Notes: generated by a model not told the origin, from the sequence alone. 64,000 nt of DNA from Chryseobacterium daecheongense (GCF_003729955.1 NZ_RJTX01000001.1:310001-374000), one strand, 5' to 3'. Positions 42,986-51,523 are shown, numbered from the stretch's first letter. Made by a program: numbers and translations.

Positions 42986-44527
42986 ATGTCAAAAAAAGCA
43001 ATACTAGCAATCCTTGACGGATGGGGATTGGGAATGAATCCGGACGTTTCAGCCATAGATAAAGCAGATACACCATTTATAGACAGCTGTTATAAGAATT
43101 TTCCGCATACAACTCTGGAAGCAAGCGGTTTGGCAGTAGGTCTTCCTGCTGGTCAAATGGGGAATTCCGAAGTAGGACATATGAATTTGGGAGCTGGAAG
43201 AGTAGTATACCAAAACCTGGTTAAGCTCAATATGGCTGTGGAAAATGGTACTTTGGGGCAGGAGAAAGTAATTCAGGAGGCTTTTGAATATGCTAAAAGA
43301 GAAAATAAAAAATTACACTTCATTGGACTGGTTTCCAATGGAGGAGTACATTCACATATCAACCATTTAAAAGGATTATTAACAGCTGCCAAAGAATTTG
43401 GATTGAATGAAAACGTTTTTGTTCATGCCTTTACAGACGGTAGAGACTGTGATCCGCATTCAGGACTTGGTTTCATTGAAGAACTTCAGAAACATATGGA
43501 AGCAACCACCGGAAAATTGGCCACAATTGTAGGAAGATACTACGCAATGGACAGAGATAAAAGATGGGAACGTGTGAAGTTGGCGTATGATGCCTTAACA
43601 GAAGGAGTAGGTCTGCAAACTACAGATCCCCTGGCTGCTATTAAAGCTTCTTATGATGCTAACGTTACAGATGAATTCCTAAAGCCGATTATTGTAGTGA
43701 ACAGTACGGCTACCGGAAATGTAGTGCCTGTTGCTAAAATTGTAGATAATGATGTGGTGATCTGTTTCAATTTCCGTACAGACAGAGGCCGTGAAATCAC
43801 GGAAGTACTTTGTCAAAAGGATTTCCCGGAATATTTCATGCGCAAGTTGAATCTGTATTATATTACGTTGACCAACTATGATAAAACCTTCCAGAATGTT
43901 CAGGTGGTTTTTGATGAAGAAGTATTGCAAAATACCATAGGGGAAGTACTGGAAAGAAATGGCAAAACCCAGATCAGAATTGCCGAAACAGAAAAATACC
44001 CGCACGTTACCTTCTTCTTTTCAGGAGGCAGGGAGAAAGAATTCGTGGGAGAAAGAAGATTGCTTTGTCCAAGCCCGAAAGACGTTCCTACCTATGATCT
44101 GAAACCGGAAATGTCCGCTTACGATATTACCAATGCCATTCTTCCGGAACTGGAACAGGAAACTGCCGATTTTGTGTGCTTGAATTTTGCGAATACGGAT
44201 ATGGTAGGGCATACCGGAGTTTTTGAGGCAGCGGTAAAAGCCGCAGAAACAGTGGATAAATGTATCGGAAAAGTAGCTACAATGGCTTATGAACATGGAT
44301 ATGCCGTATTCATTCTTGCTGATCACGGAAATTCTGATGTTATGATCAATCCGGATGGAACACCCAATACACAGCATTCCACCAATCTGGTTCCGCTTAT
44401 CGTAATGGATAAAGACCATACCTGGAAACTGAAGCCTGGAAAACTGGGCGATATTGCTCCATCCATTTTGAAAGTAATGGGAGTGGAAATACCGGAAGTA
44501 ATGACGGGAGATATTTTAGTTAGCTAA
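42986..44527 (+). CDS. gpmI: 2,3-bisphosphoglycerate-independent phosphoglycerate mutase
   Basis: GpmI interconverts 3- and 2-phosphoglycerate in glycolysis through a phosphoserine and two manganese ions. The ATG at 42986 gives 513 residues and the usual opening MSKKAILAILDGWG with metal ligand D11; an ATG at 42968 falls before the likely transcription start. The serine nucleophile is S61 in QMGNSEVGHMNLGAGR. Other metal sites are in FTDGRDCDPHSG, NFANTDMVGHTG and LADHGNSD. Alone with its own promoter; the next gene starts 136 bp on with another promoter. Confidence 0.96.
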   Translation: MSKKAILAILDGWGLGMNPDVSAIDKADTPFIDSCYKNFPHTTLEASGLAVGLPAGQMGNSEVGHMNLGAGRVVYQNLVKLNMAVENGTLGQEKVIQEAFEYAKRENKKLHFIGLVSNGGVHSHINHLKGLLTAAKEFGLNENVFVHAFTDGRDCDPHSGLGFIEELQKHMEATTGKLATIVGRYYAMDRDKRWERVKLAYDALTEGVGLQTTDPLAAIKASYDANVTDEFLKPIIVVNSTATGNVVPVAKIVDNDVVICFNFRTDRGREITEVLCQKDFPEYFMRKLNLYYITLTNYDKTFQNVQVVFDEEVLQNTIGEVLERNGKTQIRIAETEKYPHVTFFFSGGREKEFVGERRLLCPSPKDVPTYDLKPEMSAYDITNAILPELEQETADFVCLNFANTDMVGHTGVFEAAVKAAETVDKCIGKVATMAYEHGYAVFILADHGNSDVMINPDGTPNTQHSTNLVPLIVMDKDHTWKLKPGKLGDIAPSILKVMGVEIPEVMTGDILVS

Positions 44528-44632
44528 AATCAATACTATTGTTAAAAAAATGGCGTTATTATTTTAATATCGGTATTTTTTTCATGATTAAAGTCAGGCA
44601 TATAACTTGCTATGCTTTAAATAATAAAAACC

Positions 44633-44640
44633 TATCTTTG
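44633..44640 (+). promoter_or_regulatory. Full TTG-N23-TATCTTTG promoter for the desaturase gene
   Basis: TTG (44607-44609) and TATCTTTG (44633-44640) are 23 bp apart, fitting the Bacteroidota consensus. The ATG is at 44664. Confidence 0.72.
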
Positions 44641-44663
44641 TAAATTAAATCTAAATAGTAAAA

Positions 44664-45641
44664 ATGTATCAAAATCTTGTTAGGAAAGAAGTAATGGGAA
44701 TTCTAGAAAAGGAAGTAAGTTCTTTTCTGGAAAAATTTTTAACGCCGATTGAAAAAATCTGGCAGCCTTCCGACATGCTTCCTGATCCGTCAAGTGCTGA
44801 TTTTAAATACGATTTAGAAGAAATCCAGACTTTTGCCCGCGAAATGCCTTATGATCTCTTCGTTACCCTGATCGGAGACTGTATTACGGAAGAAGCATTG
44901 CCTTCTTACGAATCATGGTTGATGGGAGTAGAAGGAATCAACCAGGAAGAAAAAGTAGGTTGGGCCAATTGGGTAAGAGCATGGACTGCTGAAGAAAACA
45001 GACACGGAGATTTGTTAAACAAATATCTTTATTTGTGTGGCAGAGTGAACATGAGAGAAGTTGAAATTACTACTCAATACCTGATCAACGATGGTTTCGA
45101 CTTGGGAACAAGCATGGACCCATACAAAAACTTTGTTTATACTAGCTTCCAGGAAACTGCTACCAATATTTCTCACAGAAGAGTAGGTACTTTGGCTAAA
45201 CAGTCAGGAAACGGAAAACTAGCAAAAATGTGTGGTGTGATTGCAGCAGATGAGGCAAGACACGCTAAGGCATACAAACATTTCGTGGCCAAAATTTTAG
45301 AAATCGATCCTTCTGAAATGATCATTGCTTTCGAAGATATGATGCGTAAAAAAATCGTGATGCCTGCGCACATGATGAGACAGTCCGGACAAAAAGTGGG
45401 CGAGCTTTGGGAGCACTTCTCAGATGCGGCTCAAAGATGTATGGTGTACACAGGACAGGATTACATCAATATTTTAAAAGATTTATTAGATGAATGGAAG
45501 ATTGAGCATGTAAAAGGTCTTACGGAAAAAGCAGAAAAAGCTCAGGAATATCTAATGAAATTACCGGGAAGATTGCAGAAGATTACAGATAGGATCTCTA
45601 CTCCGGATCAACAGTTTCAATTCAGCTGGGTGAAAAGTTAG
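44664..45641 (+). CDS. Acyl-ACP desaturase (plant-type soluble diiron enzyme)
   Basis: A 325-residue soluble desaturase that inserts a double bond into acyl-ACP using O2 and ferredoxin. It is of the ferritin-like FA_desaturase_2 family, as in plant stearoyl-ACP desaturase, not the membrane desaturases. The diiron site is seen in ACT-type phrases WTAEENRHGDLL (EENRH) and AADEARHAKAY (DEARH), with further ligands EF/ET in the helices. SFQETATNISHRR is a family signature. No membrane segment is present. The ferredoxin at 2046 could supply electrons, but no linkage is shown. A terminator follows at 45669. Confidence 0.93.
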   Translation: MYQNLVRKEVMGILEKEVSSFLEKFLTPIEKIWQPSDMLPDPSSADFKYDLEEIQTFAREMPYDLFVTLIGDCITEEALPSYESWLMGVEGINQEEKVGWANWVRAWTAEENRHGDLLNKYLYLCGRVNMREVEITTQYLINDGFDLGTSMDPYKNFVYTSFQETATNISHRRVGTLAKQSGNGKLAKMCGVIAADEARHAKAYKHFVAKILEIDPSEMIIAFEDMMRKKIVMPAHMMRQSGQKVGELWEHFSDAAQRCMVYTGQDYINILKDLLDEWKIEHVKGLTEKAEKAQEYLMKLPGRLQKITDRISTPDQQFQFSWVKS

Positions 45642-45668
45642 TCCATATTGACATAAATTATAAAGTAC

Positions 45669-45697
45669 GAGTGCCGATTGTTTTTGGCACTCTTTTT
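45669..45697 (+). terminator. Intrinsic terminator after the desaturase gene
   Basis: GAGTGCC (45669-45675) pairs with GGCACTC (45686-45692), followed by TTTTT. It overlaps the -33 region of the next promoter. Confidence 0.8.
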
Positions 45698-45700
45698 ATT

Positions 45701-45708
45701 TATCTTTG
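45701..45708 (+). promoter_or_regulatory. TTG-N20-TATCTTTG promoter for the HAD phosphatase gene
   Basis: TATCTTTG at 45701-45708 with TTG at 45678-45680, 20 bp apart; the TTG lies in the loop of the upstream terminator. The ATG at 45720 leaves a leader of only about 6 nt. Confidence 0.65.
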
Positions 45709-45719
45709 CACAGCTAAAA

Positions 45720-46160
45720 ATGAACAAAATGTTAAATAATAAAAAAATTGCTGTTGATTTTGATGGAACTATTGTAGATGATGCATATCCGGCAATTGGA
45801 AAGCCAAAAACTTTCGTATTTGAGACTTTGAAAAAACTGCAAGGGCAAGGATTCAGATTGATTCTTTGGACATATAGACATGGTAAGACCTTAGAAGAAG
45901 CTATAGAATTCTGCAGAAATCACGGGATTGAATTCTATGCGGTTAATTCAAGTTTTGAAGGTGAAGTTTTTGATTCAGAGACACAGTCAAGAAAAATAGA
46001 TGCGGATTGGTTCATTGATGATAGGAATTTAGGTGGTTTTCCCGGCTGGGGAGAAATCTATAATATCATTAATGAAAGAATAGAATTCCGTGTAGAAGGG
46101 AAAGAAGTTTTAGCCTATTCCAAACTTAAAAAAGAAAAGAAAAAAGGATTATTCTGGTAG
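45720..46160 (+). CDS. HAD superfamily phosphatase, BT_0820 type
   Basis: A 146-residue HAD hydrolase. The nucleophile motif is AVDFDGTIVDDAYP, followed by LILWTYRHGKTLEEA with the second motif and WFIDDRNLGG with the terminal acidic pair. It has no cap domain, so it should act on large or exposed phosphate groups. It resembles the small BT_0820-type phosphatases of Bacteroidota. The start at 45678 is ruled out because the promoter box lies between it and the gene; 45720 is chosen, with 45729 also possible. Substrate unknown. Confidence 0.82.
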   Translation: MNKMLNNKKIAVDFDGTIVDDAYPAIGKPKTFVFETLKKLQGQGFRLILWTYRHGKTLEEAIEFCRNHGIEFYAVNSSFEGEVFDSETQSRKIDADWFIDDRNLGGFPGWGEIYNIINERIEFRVEGKEVLAYSKLKKEKKKGLFW

Positions 46161-46166
46161 AATTAA

Positions 46167-46293
46167 GAAGTTAGAAGCCAGATATTAGAAATTAGTTTTT
46201 AATGTTGGCCGGATTTGACTCCTGTTACCAGATAAATTTTAGAATTGGGAGTTTAGGATTATACTAACTTCTAGCATCTAATATCTAACATCT
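46167..46293. repeat. Imperfect inverted repeat in the HAD-map gap
   Basis: A segment starting GTTAGAAGCCAGATATTAGA (about 46170-46195) is complementary, at roughly 18 of 26 bases, to about 46261-46293 (CTTCTAGCATCTAATATC and on). Such TTAGA-rich arms look like dispersed intergenic repeats of this genus; only one copy is in the window. Confidence 0.45.
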
Positions 46294-46302
46294 TATTAAA
46301 AA

Positions 46303-47112
46303 ATGATTCAGTTAAAAACAATAGAAGAGCTTCGTCTGATGAAGCAAAGTGCAAGATTGGTTTCCAAAACCTTAGGAATGTTAGCTAAGGAAATCAAACC
46401 TGGAATTACCACAGCATATTTAGATAAATTGGCCTATGATTTTATTAAGGATCATGGAGCTGAGCCTGCCTTTTTAGGATACGGAGGATTCCCATATTCT
46501 TTATGTATTTCTCCCAACGAGCAGGTAGTTCATGGATTTCCCAATAATGATATACTGAAAGAAGGAGATATTCTTTCCGTGGATTGCGGTGTTATTCTGA
46601 ATGGTTTTGTTGGAGATCACGCCTATACTTTTGAAATAGGGGAAGTGAAGCCTGAAACTAAAAAATTATTGAAAGTTGCCAAAGAATCTCTTTACAAAGG
46701 GATCGAACAGTGCATCAGAGGAAAAAGAATAGGAGATATTTCACACGCTATACAGTCTTATTGTGAAAAAGAAGGATATGGAGTGGTAAGAGAACTGGTA
46801 GGACATGGTTTGGGAAGACAAATGCATGAAGATCCGCAGGTTCCTAACTATGGAAGACAGGGAAGCGGAAAAGTGATTAAAGATGGTTTAGCTATTGCTA
46901 TTGAACCGATGATCAACATGGGAACAGAAAAAGTGAAATTCCATAATGACGGTTGGACGGTGACTACACTAGATAACCAGCCTTCTGCACATTTTGAGCA
47001 TGATGTAGCCGTAATCAATGGAAAACCAGTATTGCTTTCTACTTATCAGTATATCTATGAAGCTTTGGGTATTGAAAGTGATGAGGAGAAGCGTTTCCAA
47101 ATGGATTTTTAA
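46303..47112 (+). CDS. map: Type I methionine aminopeptidase
   Basis: MAP removes the N-terminal methionine from new proteins. The 269-residue pita-bread fold has the metal ligands in LSVDCGVILNGFVGDHAYTF (two aspartates), GHGLGRQMHEDPQVPNYG (histidine) and AIEPMINMG (glutamate), plus a last glutamate in HFEHDVAV. The N-terminal helix LKTIEELRLMKQSARLVSKTL is typical. The stop overlaps the next gene's ATG by one base (TAATG), so translation is coupled to the methyltransferase. Confidence 0.96.
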   Translation: MIQLKTIEELRLMKQSARLVSKTLGMLAKEIKPGITTAYLDKLAYDFIKDHGAEPAFLGYGGFPYSLCISPNEQVVHGFPNNDILKEGDILSVDCGVILNGFVGDHAYTFEIGEVKPETKKLLKVAKESLYKGIEQCIRGKRIGDISHAIQSYCEKEGYGVVRELVGHGLGRQMHEDPQVPNYGRQGSGKVIKDGLAIAIEPMINMGTEKVKFHNDGWTVTTLDNQPSAHFEHDVAVINGKPVLLSTYQYIYEALGIESDEEKRFQMDF

Positions 47113-47879
47113 TGAAAAAAGTCACTAAGCTTTTATTAAATAAACTTCCACGCCCCATGCTTATTAAAATGAGTATCTGGGCGAGACCGCTTATCTATCA
47201 GTTATTTAAAGGAGACAAGTTCTATGACCCTATTGATGGAAAATCTTACAGGAAATTTCTTCCTTACGGATATGGTACCCAGAGAGAAAATGCGTTATCT
47301 CCGGGAACATTAAGCCTGGAAAGACATCGCCAGATGTGGCTGTATCTTCAAAACGAGACCGATTTTTTCATTAAAAACTATAAAGTATTACACATCGCTC
47401 CGGAACAGGAATTTTTAAGGAAATTCAAGAGAATGAGAAATCTGGACTATATTTCAGCGGATTTATTCTCCCCAATCGTAGATGTAAAAGCTGATATTCT
47501 GGATCTTCCTTTTGCTGATGAAAGTTTTGACATTGTTTTTTGCAATCACGTTCTTGAACATATTGAAGATGATGCCAAAGCTATGAGTGAACTGTACAGA
47601 GTAATGAAACCGGGAGGTTGGGGGATTTTCCAGGTACCTATGAAAAATTCACTGGAGAAAACCTATGAAGATTTCACCATTAAAGACCCTAAGGAACGTC
47701 AGAAACATTTCGGACAATACGATCATGTTCGCTGGTATGGAATGGATTATTTTGACCGTTTGAGAAAAGCAGGTTTTGAAACGGAACCTAACTTCTACTC
47801 TCAAAACTTTTCCCAGGAAGAAATCAAGAAATATGGATTAAGGCACAATGAAATTCTGCCTGTTGTATTCAAGAAATAA
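47112..47879 (+). CDS. Class I SAM-dependent methyltransferase
   Basis: A 255-residue methyltransferase with a Rossmann-type SAM site. Motif I is degenerate (VLHIAPEQEFLRKFK, lacking the usual GxGxG), followed by DYISADLFSPIVDVKADILDLPFADESFDIVFCNHVLEHIEDD, a clear motif II-III with the LEHI phrase of the Methyltransf_11 group. The first 80 residues are basic and unrelated to the fold. It overlaps map by one base, so it is co-expressed, but its substrate is unknown. A strong hairpin follows. Confidence 0.85.
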   Translation: MKKVTKLLLNKLPRPMLIKMSIWARPLIYQLFKGDKFYDPIDGKSYRKFLPYGYGTQRENALSPGTLSLERHRQMWLYLQNETDFFIKNYKVLHIAPEQEFLRKFKRMRNLDYISADLFSPIVDVKADILDLPFADESFDIVFCNHVLEHIEDDAKAMSELYRVMKPGGWGIFQVPMKNSLEKTYEDFTIKDPKERQKHFGQYDHVRWYGMDYFDRLRKAGFETEPNFYSQNFSQEEIKKYGLRHNEILPVVFKK

Positions 47880-47881
47880 AT

Positions 47882-47911
47882 AAAAGCGCCTTCAAAAAAG
47901 GCGCTTTTTTT
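47882..47911. terminator. Bidirectional intrinsic terminator
   Basis: AAAAGCGCCTT (47882-47892) pairs with 47898-47908 and is flanked by T-runs on both strands. It separates the methyltransferase gene from the convergent T9SS protein gene. Confidence 0.85.
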
Positions 47912-47938
47912 ATAATCAGTTTAAATATTTGTAATAAA

Positions 47939-48643
47939 CTATTCTTTAATAAATTTCATAGGTTTTTGCCCTTTTATCATAAGAATATATTGTCCTTTTT
48001 CAAATTTCTCAGTAGTAACTTTCAGTTTTCTATCAGCTGTTTTTCCTTCATAGATCAGCTGGCCAAGCATATTGACGATCTGTACAGGAAGTCCATTCTC
48101 AAGTTTCTCGACAATTAAATTCTCCTTAATAGGATTTTGTAGAATTCTAAAATCGGTTGTGATGTTATTATCTTTTGTACTTAGATAAAAGCTGTTATAA
48201 TAAACTTTATTGCCATTGGAATTGTCCGTTATGATTAGGGTTTTGCCAGAACCATTGGGAATAATTTCATAATTAAAAACATGGCCAACCGGCTGATTGA
48301 CGAACATATCACAATGTTTCTGATCATATTCTTGTACAGCCTGCAGATTGCTCCCCCAGTAATCTGCCAATGTACATGCAGCACTGTTTTTTGTAAATGA
48401 ATTATTAGTTGTTGAAAAAGTAATATTATTTATAGCAGTATTGAAATACCTTGAATTAAAAATATAATTACCAGAAATCAGATCAAATTTGGAGACTCCG
48501 GGAGGGGTATCCATTGTAGGAGAGGTGGTGGTAGTTCCACCCATTGTTATTTGAGAAATATACCAGCTGTTATTAAATAGGTCAGCTGTATTCTGTGCAT
48601 ATATCAAACCATGTATAAATAGAAATAATAAAGCTTTTTTCAT
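47939..48643 (-). CDS. Small secreted protein with T9SS type A sorting domain
   Basis: A 234-residue exported protein. A signal peptide (about 1-16, ending IYAQ) is followed by a 130-residue domain of unknown function beginning NTADLFNNSWYISQITMGG, which resembles lipocalin-like or small beta-barrel domains seen before T9SS tails. Two cysteines (in SAACTLADYWG and QKHCDMF) may pair. The last 70 residues are a T9SS sorting domain (VQIVNMLGQLIYEG...GQYILMIKG...MKFIKE). It should be exported across the outer membrane. Function unknown. Confidence 0.8.
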   Translation of the reverse strand: MKKALLFLFIHGLIYAQNTADLFNNSWYISQITMGGTTTTSPTMDTPPGVSKFDLISGNYIFNSRYFNTAINNITFSTTNNSFTKNSAACTLADYWGSNLQAVQEYDQKHCDMFVNQPVGHVFNYEIIPNGSGKTLIITDNSNGNKVYYNSFYLSTKDNNITTDFRILQNPIKENLIVEKLENGLPVQIVNMLGQLIYEGKTADRKLKVTTEKFEKGQYILMIKGQKPMKFIKE

Positions 48644-48665
48644 GATTATATAGTTTAAGATTAGC

Positions 48666-48995
48666 TTAGTGTGAAGATACGGCTTTCAATCCAACCACAG
48701 ACGCAATCAAAGTCGAAATAAAGAAAATTCTCCAGAAATTCACAGGATCTTTAAAGAAAAAAATCCCTACTAGTGCTGTTCCCACTGCGCCAATTCCCGT
48801 CCAGACCGCATAAGCTGTTCCAATAGGCAAAGTTTGAGTGGCTTTCATCAATAATAGCATGCTTATTGTTACGGTCACCAGGAAACCGGCATACCAGTAA
48901 TACATTTCAGTTCCTGATGTTTCTTTGGCCTTTCCTAAACATGAAGCAAAAGCGACTTCAAATAATCCTGCAATAATTAATATGATCCAATTCAT
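48666..48995 (-). CDS. Small multidrug resistance family transporter, Gdx/SugE type
   Basis: A 109-residue four-helix membrane protein. The ATG at 48995 gives the family start MNWIILIIAGLFEVAFA with the essential glutamate E13; seven extra residues in the longer frame are not family-like. TLPIGTAYAVWTGIGAVGTALVGIFFF and VGLKAV are typical of the Gdx/SugE subgroup, which exports guanidinium in exchange for protons, rather than the EmrE subgroup. It is a single-gene form that would make homodimers. No guanidine riboswitch is recognisable upstream. It lies 23 bp from the T9SS gene on the same strand. Confidence 0.9.
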   Translation of the reverse strand: MNWIILIIAGLFEVAFASCLGKAKETSGTEMYYWYAGFLVTVTISMLLLMKATQTLPIGTAYAVWTGIGAVGTALVGIFFFKDPVNFWRIFFISTLIASVVGLKAVSSH

Positions 48996-49066
48996 CTTTA
49001 ATAATTTTCTATGCAAATTTCCCTATTTGAAAGGAAAAAACATTTTACAATTGTTAAAAAATGAAT

Positions 49067-49091
49067 GTCATTCTGAACGAAGTGAAGAATC
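49067..49091. repeat. REP-like repeat, single half-copy
   Basis: Twenty-five bases beginning GTCATTCTGAACGAAGTGAA are identical to 59433-59457. Here the matching inverted arm present at 59458-59502 is missing, so it is a solo half-element. Confidence 0.75.
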
Positions 49092-49123
49092 TCGTTCAAA
49101 CTGTAAATTTCTAGTCACCAAAA

Positions 49124-49687
49124 TTATCTTATTTCTGCGCGGATACGGCTTAAGCTTACTTGTGTAATTCCCAGATAAGAGGCAATATGTCCGAGCTGAA
49201 CTCTTTTGAGAAGATCAGGCTTTTGATTCATAAGATCCGTATACCGTTCTAAAGCAGTTTTAAACTGTCTTGAAATGATCAGCTCTTCAGTTCTTACCAG
49301 TTCTCTTTCCGCAAATTTTCTTCCCCAATTGGCAATATGAATATCTTCATTAAAAAGTTTTCTCAAACTTTCCGTTTCCAGCCTGTACAAATCACAATCT
49401 TCAAGAAGTTCAATGCTTTCATATCCCGGCTGATCCTCAACATAGCTTTTCATGGAAACTATGGTTTCACCCTCACTTCCAAACCAGAAAGTAATATCAT
49501 TGGCTTCAGTAGTTGCATAAGCCCGAACAATTCCTTTCCTGATAAAGTAAATATGAGGAACTACTTTATCTGCTTCCATAAGGCAGAAATATTTGGGGTG
49601 CGAGATTTCCGTAATGTGCTCCTTCAAGGCCTCTTTGGAAGCTTCGGGTAATAGATAGATGCGATCAAGAATCTGGTCTATATCCAT
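49124..49687 (-). CDS. Crp/Fnr family transcriptional regulator
   Basis: A 187-residue regulator with an N-terminal cyclic-nucleotide-binding-like beta roll (about 1-115, with YFIRKGIVRAYATTEANDITFWFGSEGE) and a C-terminal helix-turn-helix (VQLGHIASYLGITQVSLSRIRAEIR, about 160-187). The FGEA/arginine residues that bind cAMP in CRP are not present, so the ligand is probably different or none, as common for flavobacterial members. It overlaps the TfoX gene by one base (TAATG), so it is the second gene of that pair and may be translationally coupled. Target genes are not known. Confidence 0.9.
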   Translation of the reverse strand: MDIDQILDRIYLLPEASKEALKEHITEISHPKYFCLMEADKVVPHIYFIRKGIVRAYATTEANDITFWFGSEGETIVSMKSYVEDQPGYESIELLEDCDLYRLETESLRKLFNEDIHIANWGRKFAERELVRTEELIISRQFKTALERYTDLMNQKPDLLKRVQLGHIASYLGITQVSLSRIRAEIR

Positions 49688-50019
49688 TATTTACTTTTCG
49701 ATGGTTTTATTTCAATCTTTTCTACTTCAGCTAATGCAGTTTGAGCATACTCTTTCCATAGATTTTGATATTCTGCGGGGATTTGAACCCAGCCGTTCAT
49801 TTTTTTGCCTTCCGAAGGTTCAAAGATCGTGGAACCCTTCAGGTGTAAAGCTTCCTCCAAAGAGGGTCCGGAAAGCTTTATGGCTATATTTCCGTTTTTT
49901 AACAGCAAAAATGCTTTCCCATTGGATGCTTTCAGGCAAAGAGCTCCGAACATTTTTCCTTGTTGTGCTTCGGGAATTTCTGCTGCAAGTTCCGTGAAAT
50001 GTTTTTCCGCTTCGGTCAT
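49687..50019 (-). CDS. TfoX/Sxy N-terminal domain protein
   Basis: A 110-residue protein matching the TfoX N-terminal domain (MTEAEKHFTELAAEIPEAQQGKMFGALCLKASNGKAFLLLKNGNIAIKLSG), a small alpha/beta domain found both in the competence regulator Sxy/TfoX and in many stand-alone proteins of unknown role. The C-terminal Sxy half is absent. It is upstream of, and overlaps by one base, the Crp/Fnr gene, which echoes the Sxy-CRP partnership of gammaproteobacteria; whether that has meaning here is unknown. Confidence 0.85.
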   Translation of the reverse strand: MTEAEKHFTELAAEIPEAQQGKMFGALCLKASNGKAFLLLKNGNIAIKLSGPSLEEALHLKGSTIFEPSEGKKMNGWVQIPAEYQNLWKEYAQTALAEVEKIEIKPSKSK

Positions 50020-50107
50020 GGATCAATTTTGTGGATAAAGATATTACTTTTTCATGTCAGCATTTACTTTTGTGAAGACAAAACCAAATTTAAAATTTTG
50101 TTTTTAG

Positions 50108-50115
50108 TAACTTTG
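50108..50115 (+). promoter_or_regulatory. TAnnTTTG promoter box for era
   Basis: TAACTTTG lies 35 bp before the era ATG at 50151. No well-spaced TTG element. Confidence 0.5.
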
Positions 50116-50150
50116 CAATCCGGTTCAATATTGAGCCTAAAAAAGTAGAT

Positions 50151-51026
50151 ATGCACAAAGCAGGATTCGTAAATATAGTCGGAAAGCCAAATGCCGGAAA
50201 ATCAACCTTATTAAACCAATTGATGGGGGAGAAGCTGGCTATTGTAACACAAAAAGCACAAACAACACGTCACAGGATCTTTGGGATTTACAATGAAGAA
50301 GATCTTCAGATCGTATTTTCAGATACTCCAGGAGTTTTAGATCCTAAATATGGATTGCAGGAGAAAATGATGGATTTTGTAAAGGATTCTTTACAGGATG
50401 CGGATGTGTTCCTTTTCATTGTAGACGTTACGGATAAAGCTGAACCTTCTGAGTTTTTAATTGATAAGCTGAACAAAATCCCGGTTCCGGTTTTATTGTT
50501 ATTAAATAAAGTAGATCAAACCAACCAGGAAGGGCTGGAAAAACTAGTGGAAGAGTGGCATCAAAGAATTCCAAAAGCTGAAATTCTGCCTATTTCTGCT
50601 CTAAATGCATTTAATACGGAGATCATTTTACCTAAAATAAAATCCTTACTTCCGGAAAATCCACCTTACTACGATAAAGACCAGTTTACCGATAAGCCTG
50701 AAAGATTTTTCGTGAACGAAACTATCCGTGAAAAAATTCTTTTGAACTACGACAAAGAAATTCCATATTCTGTAGAAGTCGTTACGGAACAATTCAAAGA
50801 AAAAGAAGGAATTATTTTTATAGATTCCATCATTTATGTGGAAAGAGAAACCCAGAAAGGTATTTTGATTGGTCACAAAGGAGAAGCCATCAAAAAGGTG
50901 GGGACAGAATCCCGGTTGGATCTGGAGAAGTTTTTTGCTAAAAAAATCCATTTAAACTTATTCGTCAAAGTGAAAAAAGACTGGAGAAAAAATGATAGAG
51001 ATCTGAAAAATTTCGGGTACAGATAG
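50151..51026 (+). CDS. era: Ribosome-assembly GTPase Era
   Basis: Era binds GTP and the 3' end of 16S rRNA during 30S assembly. The 291-residue length fits. G motifs are G1 GKPNAGKST (about residues 9-17), G3 DTPG, G4 NKVD and a G5 SALN. The C-terminal KH domain contains IIYVERETQKGILIGHKGEAIKKVGTESR. The start has family residues HKAGFVNIVGKPN. It is followed 69 bp on by a DoxX gene on the same strand. Confidence 0.97.
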   Translation: MHKAGFVNIVGKPNAGKSTLLNQLMGEKLAIVTQKAQTTRHRIFGIYNEEDLQIVFSDTPGVLDPKYGLQEKMMDFVKDSLQDADVFLFIVDVTDKAEPSEFLIDKLNKIPVPVLLLLNKVDQTNQEGLEKLVEEWHQRIPKAEILPISALNAFNTEIILPKIKSLLPENPPYYDKDQFTDKPERFFVNETIREKILLNYDKEIPYSVEVVTEQFKEKEGIIFIDSIIYVERETQKGILIGHKGEAIKKVGTESRLDLEKFFAKKIHLNLFVKVKKDWRKNDRDLKNFGYR

Positions 51027-51094
51027 ACTAAAATAGCCCTATTATTCGTTGTATTGTAAGATTTTTATTATCTTTAATCTAAATTTTCCATTGA

Positions 51095-51523
51095 ATGAAT
51101 TATTTGAACTCAAATTCCAGTACCATTTTTAAGGATATTGTTCTATTGATTGTGAGGGTTTTTATTGGTTTTGCCATGCTTTCTCACGGCTTTCCAAAGC
51201 TTCAGATGCTTTTAGAAGGCGGAAAAATTGAATTTTATGATTTTTTAGGAATGGGGGCTCAATTTTCTTTGATCCTTACTGTTTTTGCTGAATTTGTTTG
51301 TTCAATACTTCTTATTTTAGGACTGTTTACAAGAATAGCATTAGGCTTTCTGATCTTTACCATGGCCATTGCTGGTTTTTTTGTTCATGGGGCAGATCCT
51401 TTCGAGAAAAGAGAAATGAGCCTGATTTATCTGTCTGTTTATCTTCTTTTGATGGCTTTCGGAGCAGGGAAAATTTCTGTAGATTATATGATCGAGAAAC
51501 GCAAAAGAGCTTCAGACTGGTAA
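51095..51523 (+). CDS. DoxX family membrane protein
   Basis: A 142-residue inner membrane protein with four hydrophobic helices. It has the DoxX family start ILIVRVFIGFAMLSHGFPKLQ and FGAGKISVDYMI near the end. Members are linked to quinone, sulfur or redox processes in a few organisms, but many are uncharacterised. It follows era; a TATCTTTA sequence, close to the TAnnTTTG box, lies upstream at about 51069. A bidirectional terminator follows at 51551. Confidence 0.88.
   Translation: MNYLNSNSSTIFKDIVLLIVRVFIGFAMLSHGFPKLQMLLEGGKIEFYDFLGMGAQFSLILTVFAEFVCSILLILGLFTRIALGFLIFTMAIAGFFVHGADPFEKREMSLIYLSVYLLLMAFGAGKISVDYMIEKRKRASDW

Noticed and set aside
44545-44580. AT-rich imperfect dyad after gpmI as a terminator
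   Set aside because: The pairing is weak and discontinuous, so no terminator was called there.
48996-49066. Guanidine riboswitch upstream of the Gdx/SugE-type gene
   Set aside because: The leader is short and lacks the paired stem-loops and conserved loop bases expected of guanidine-sensing RNAs.
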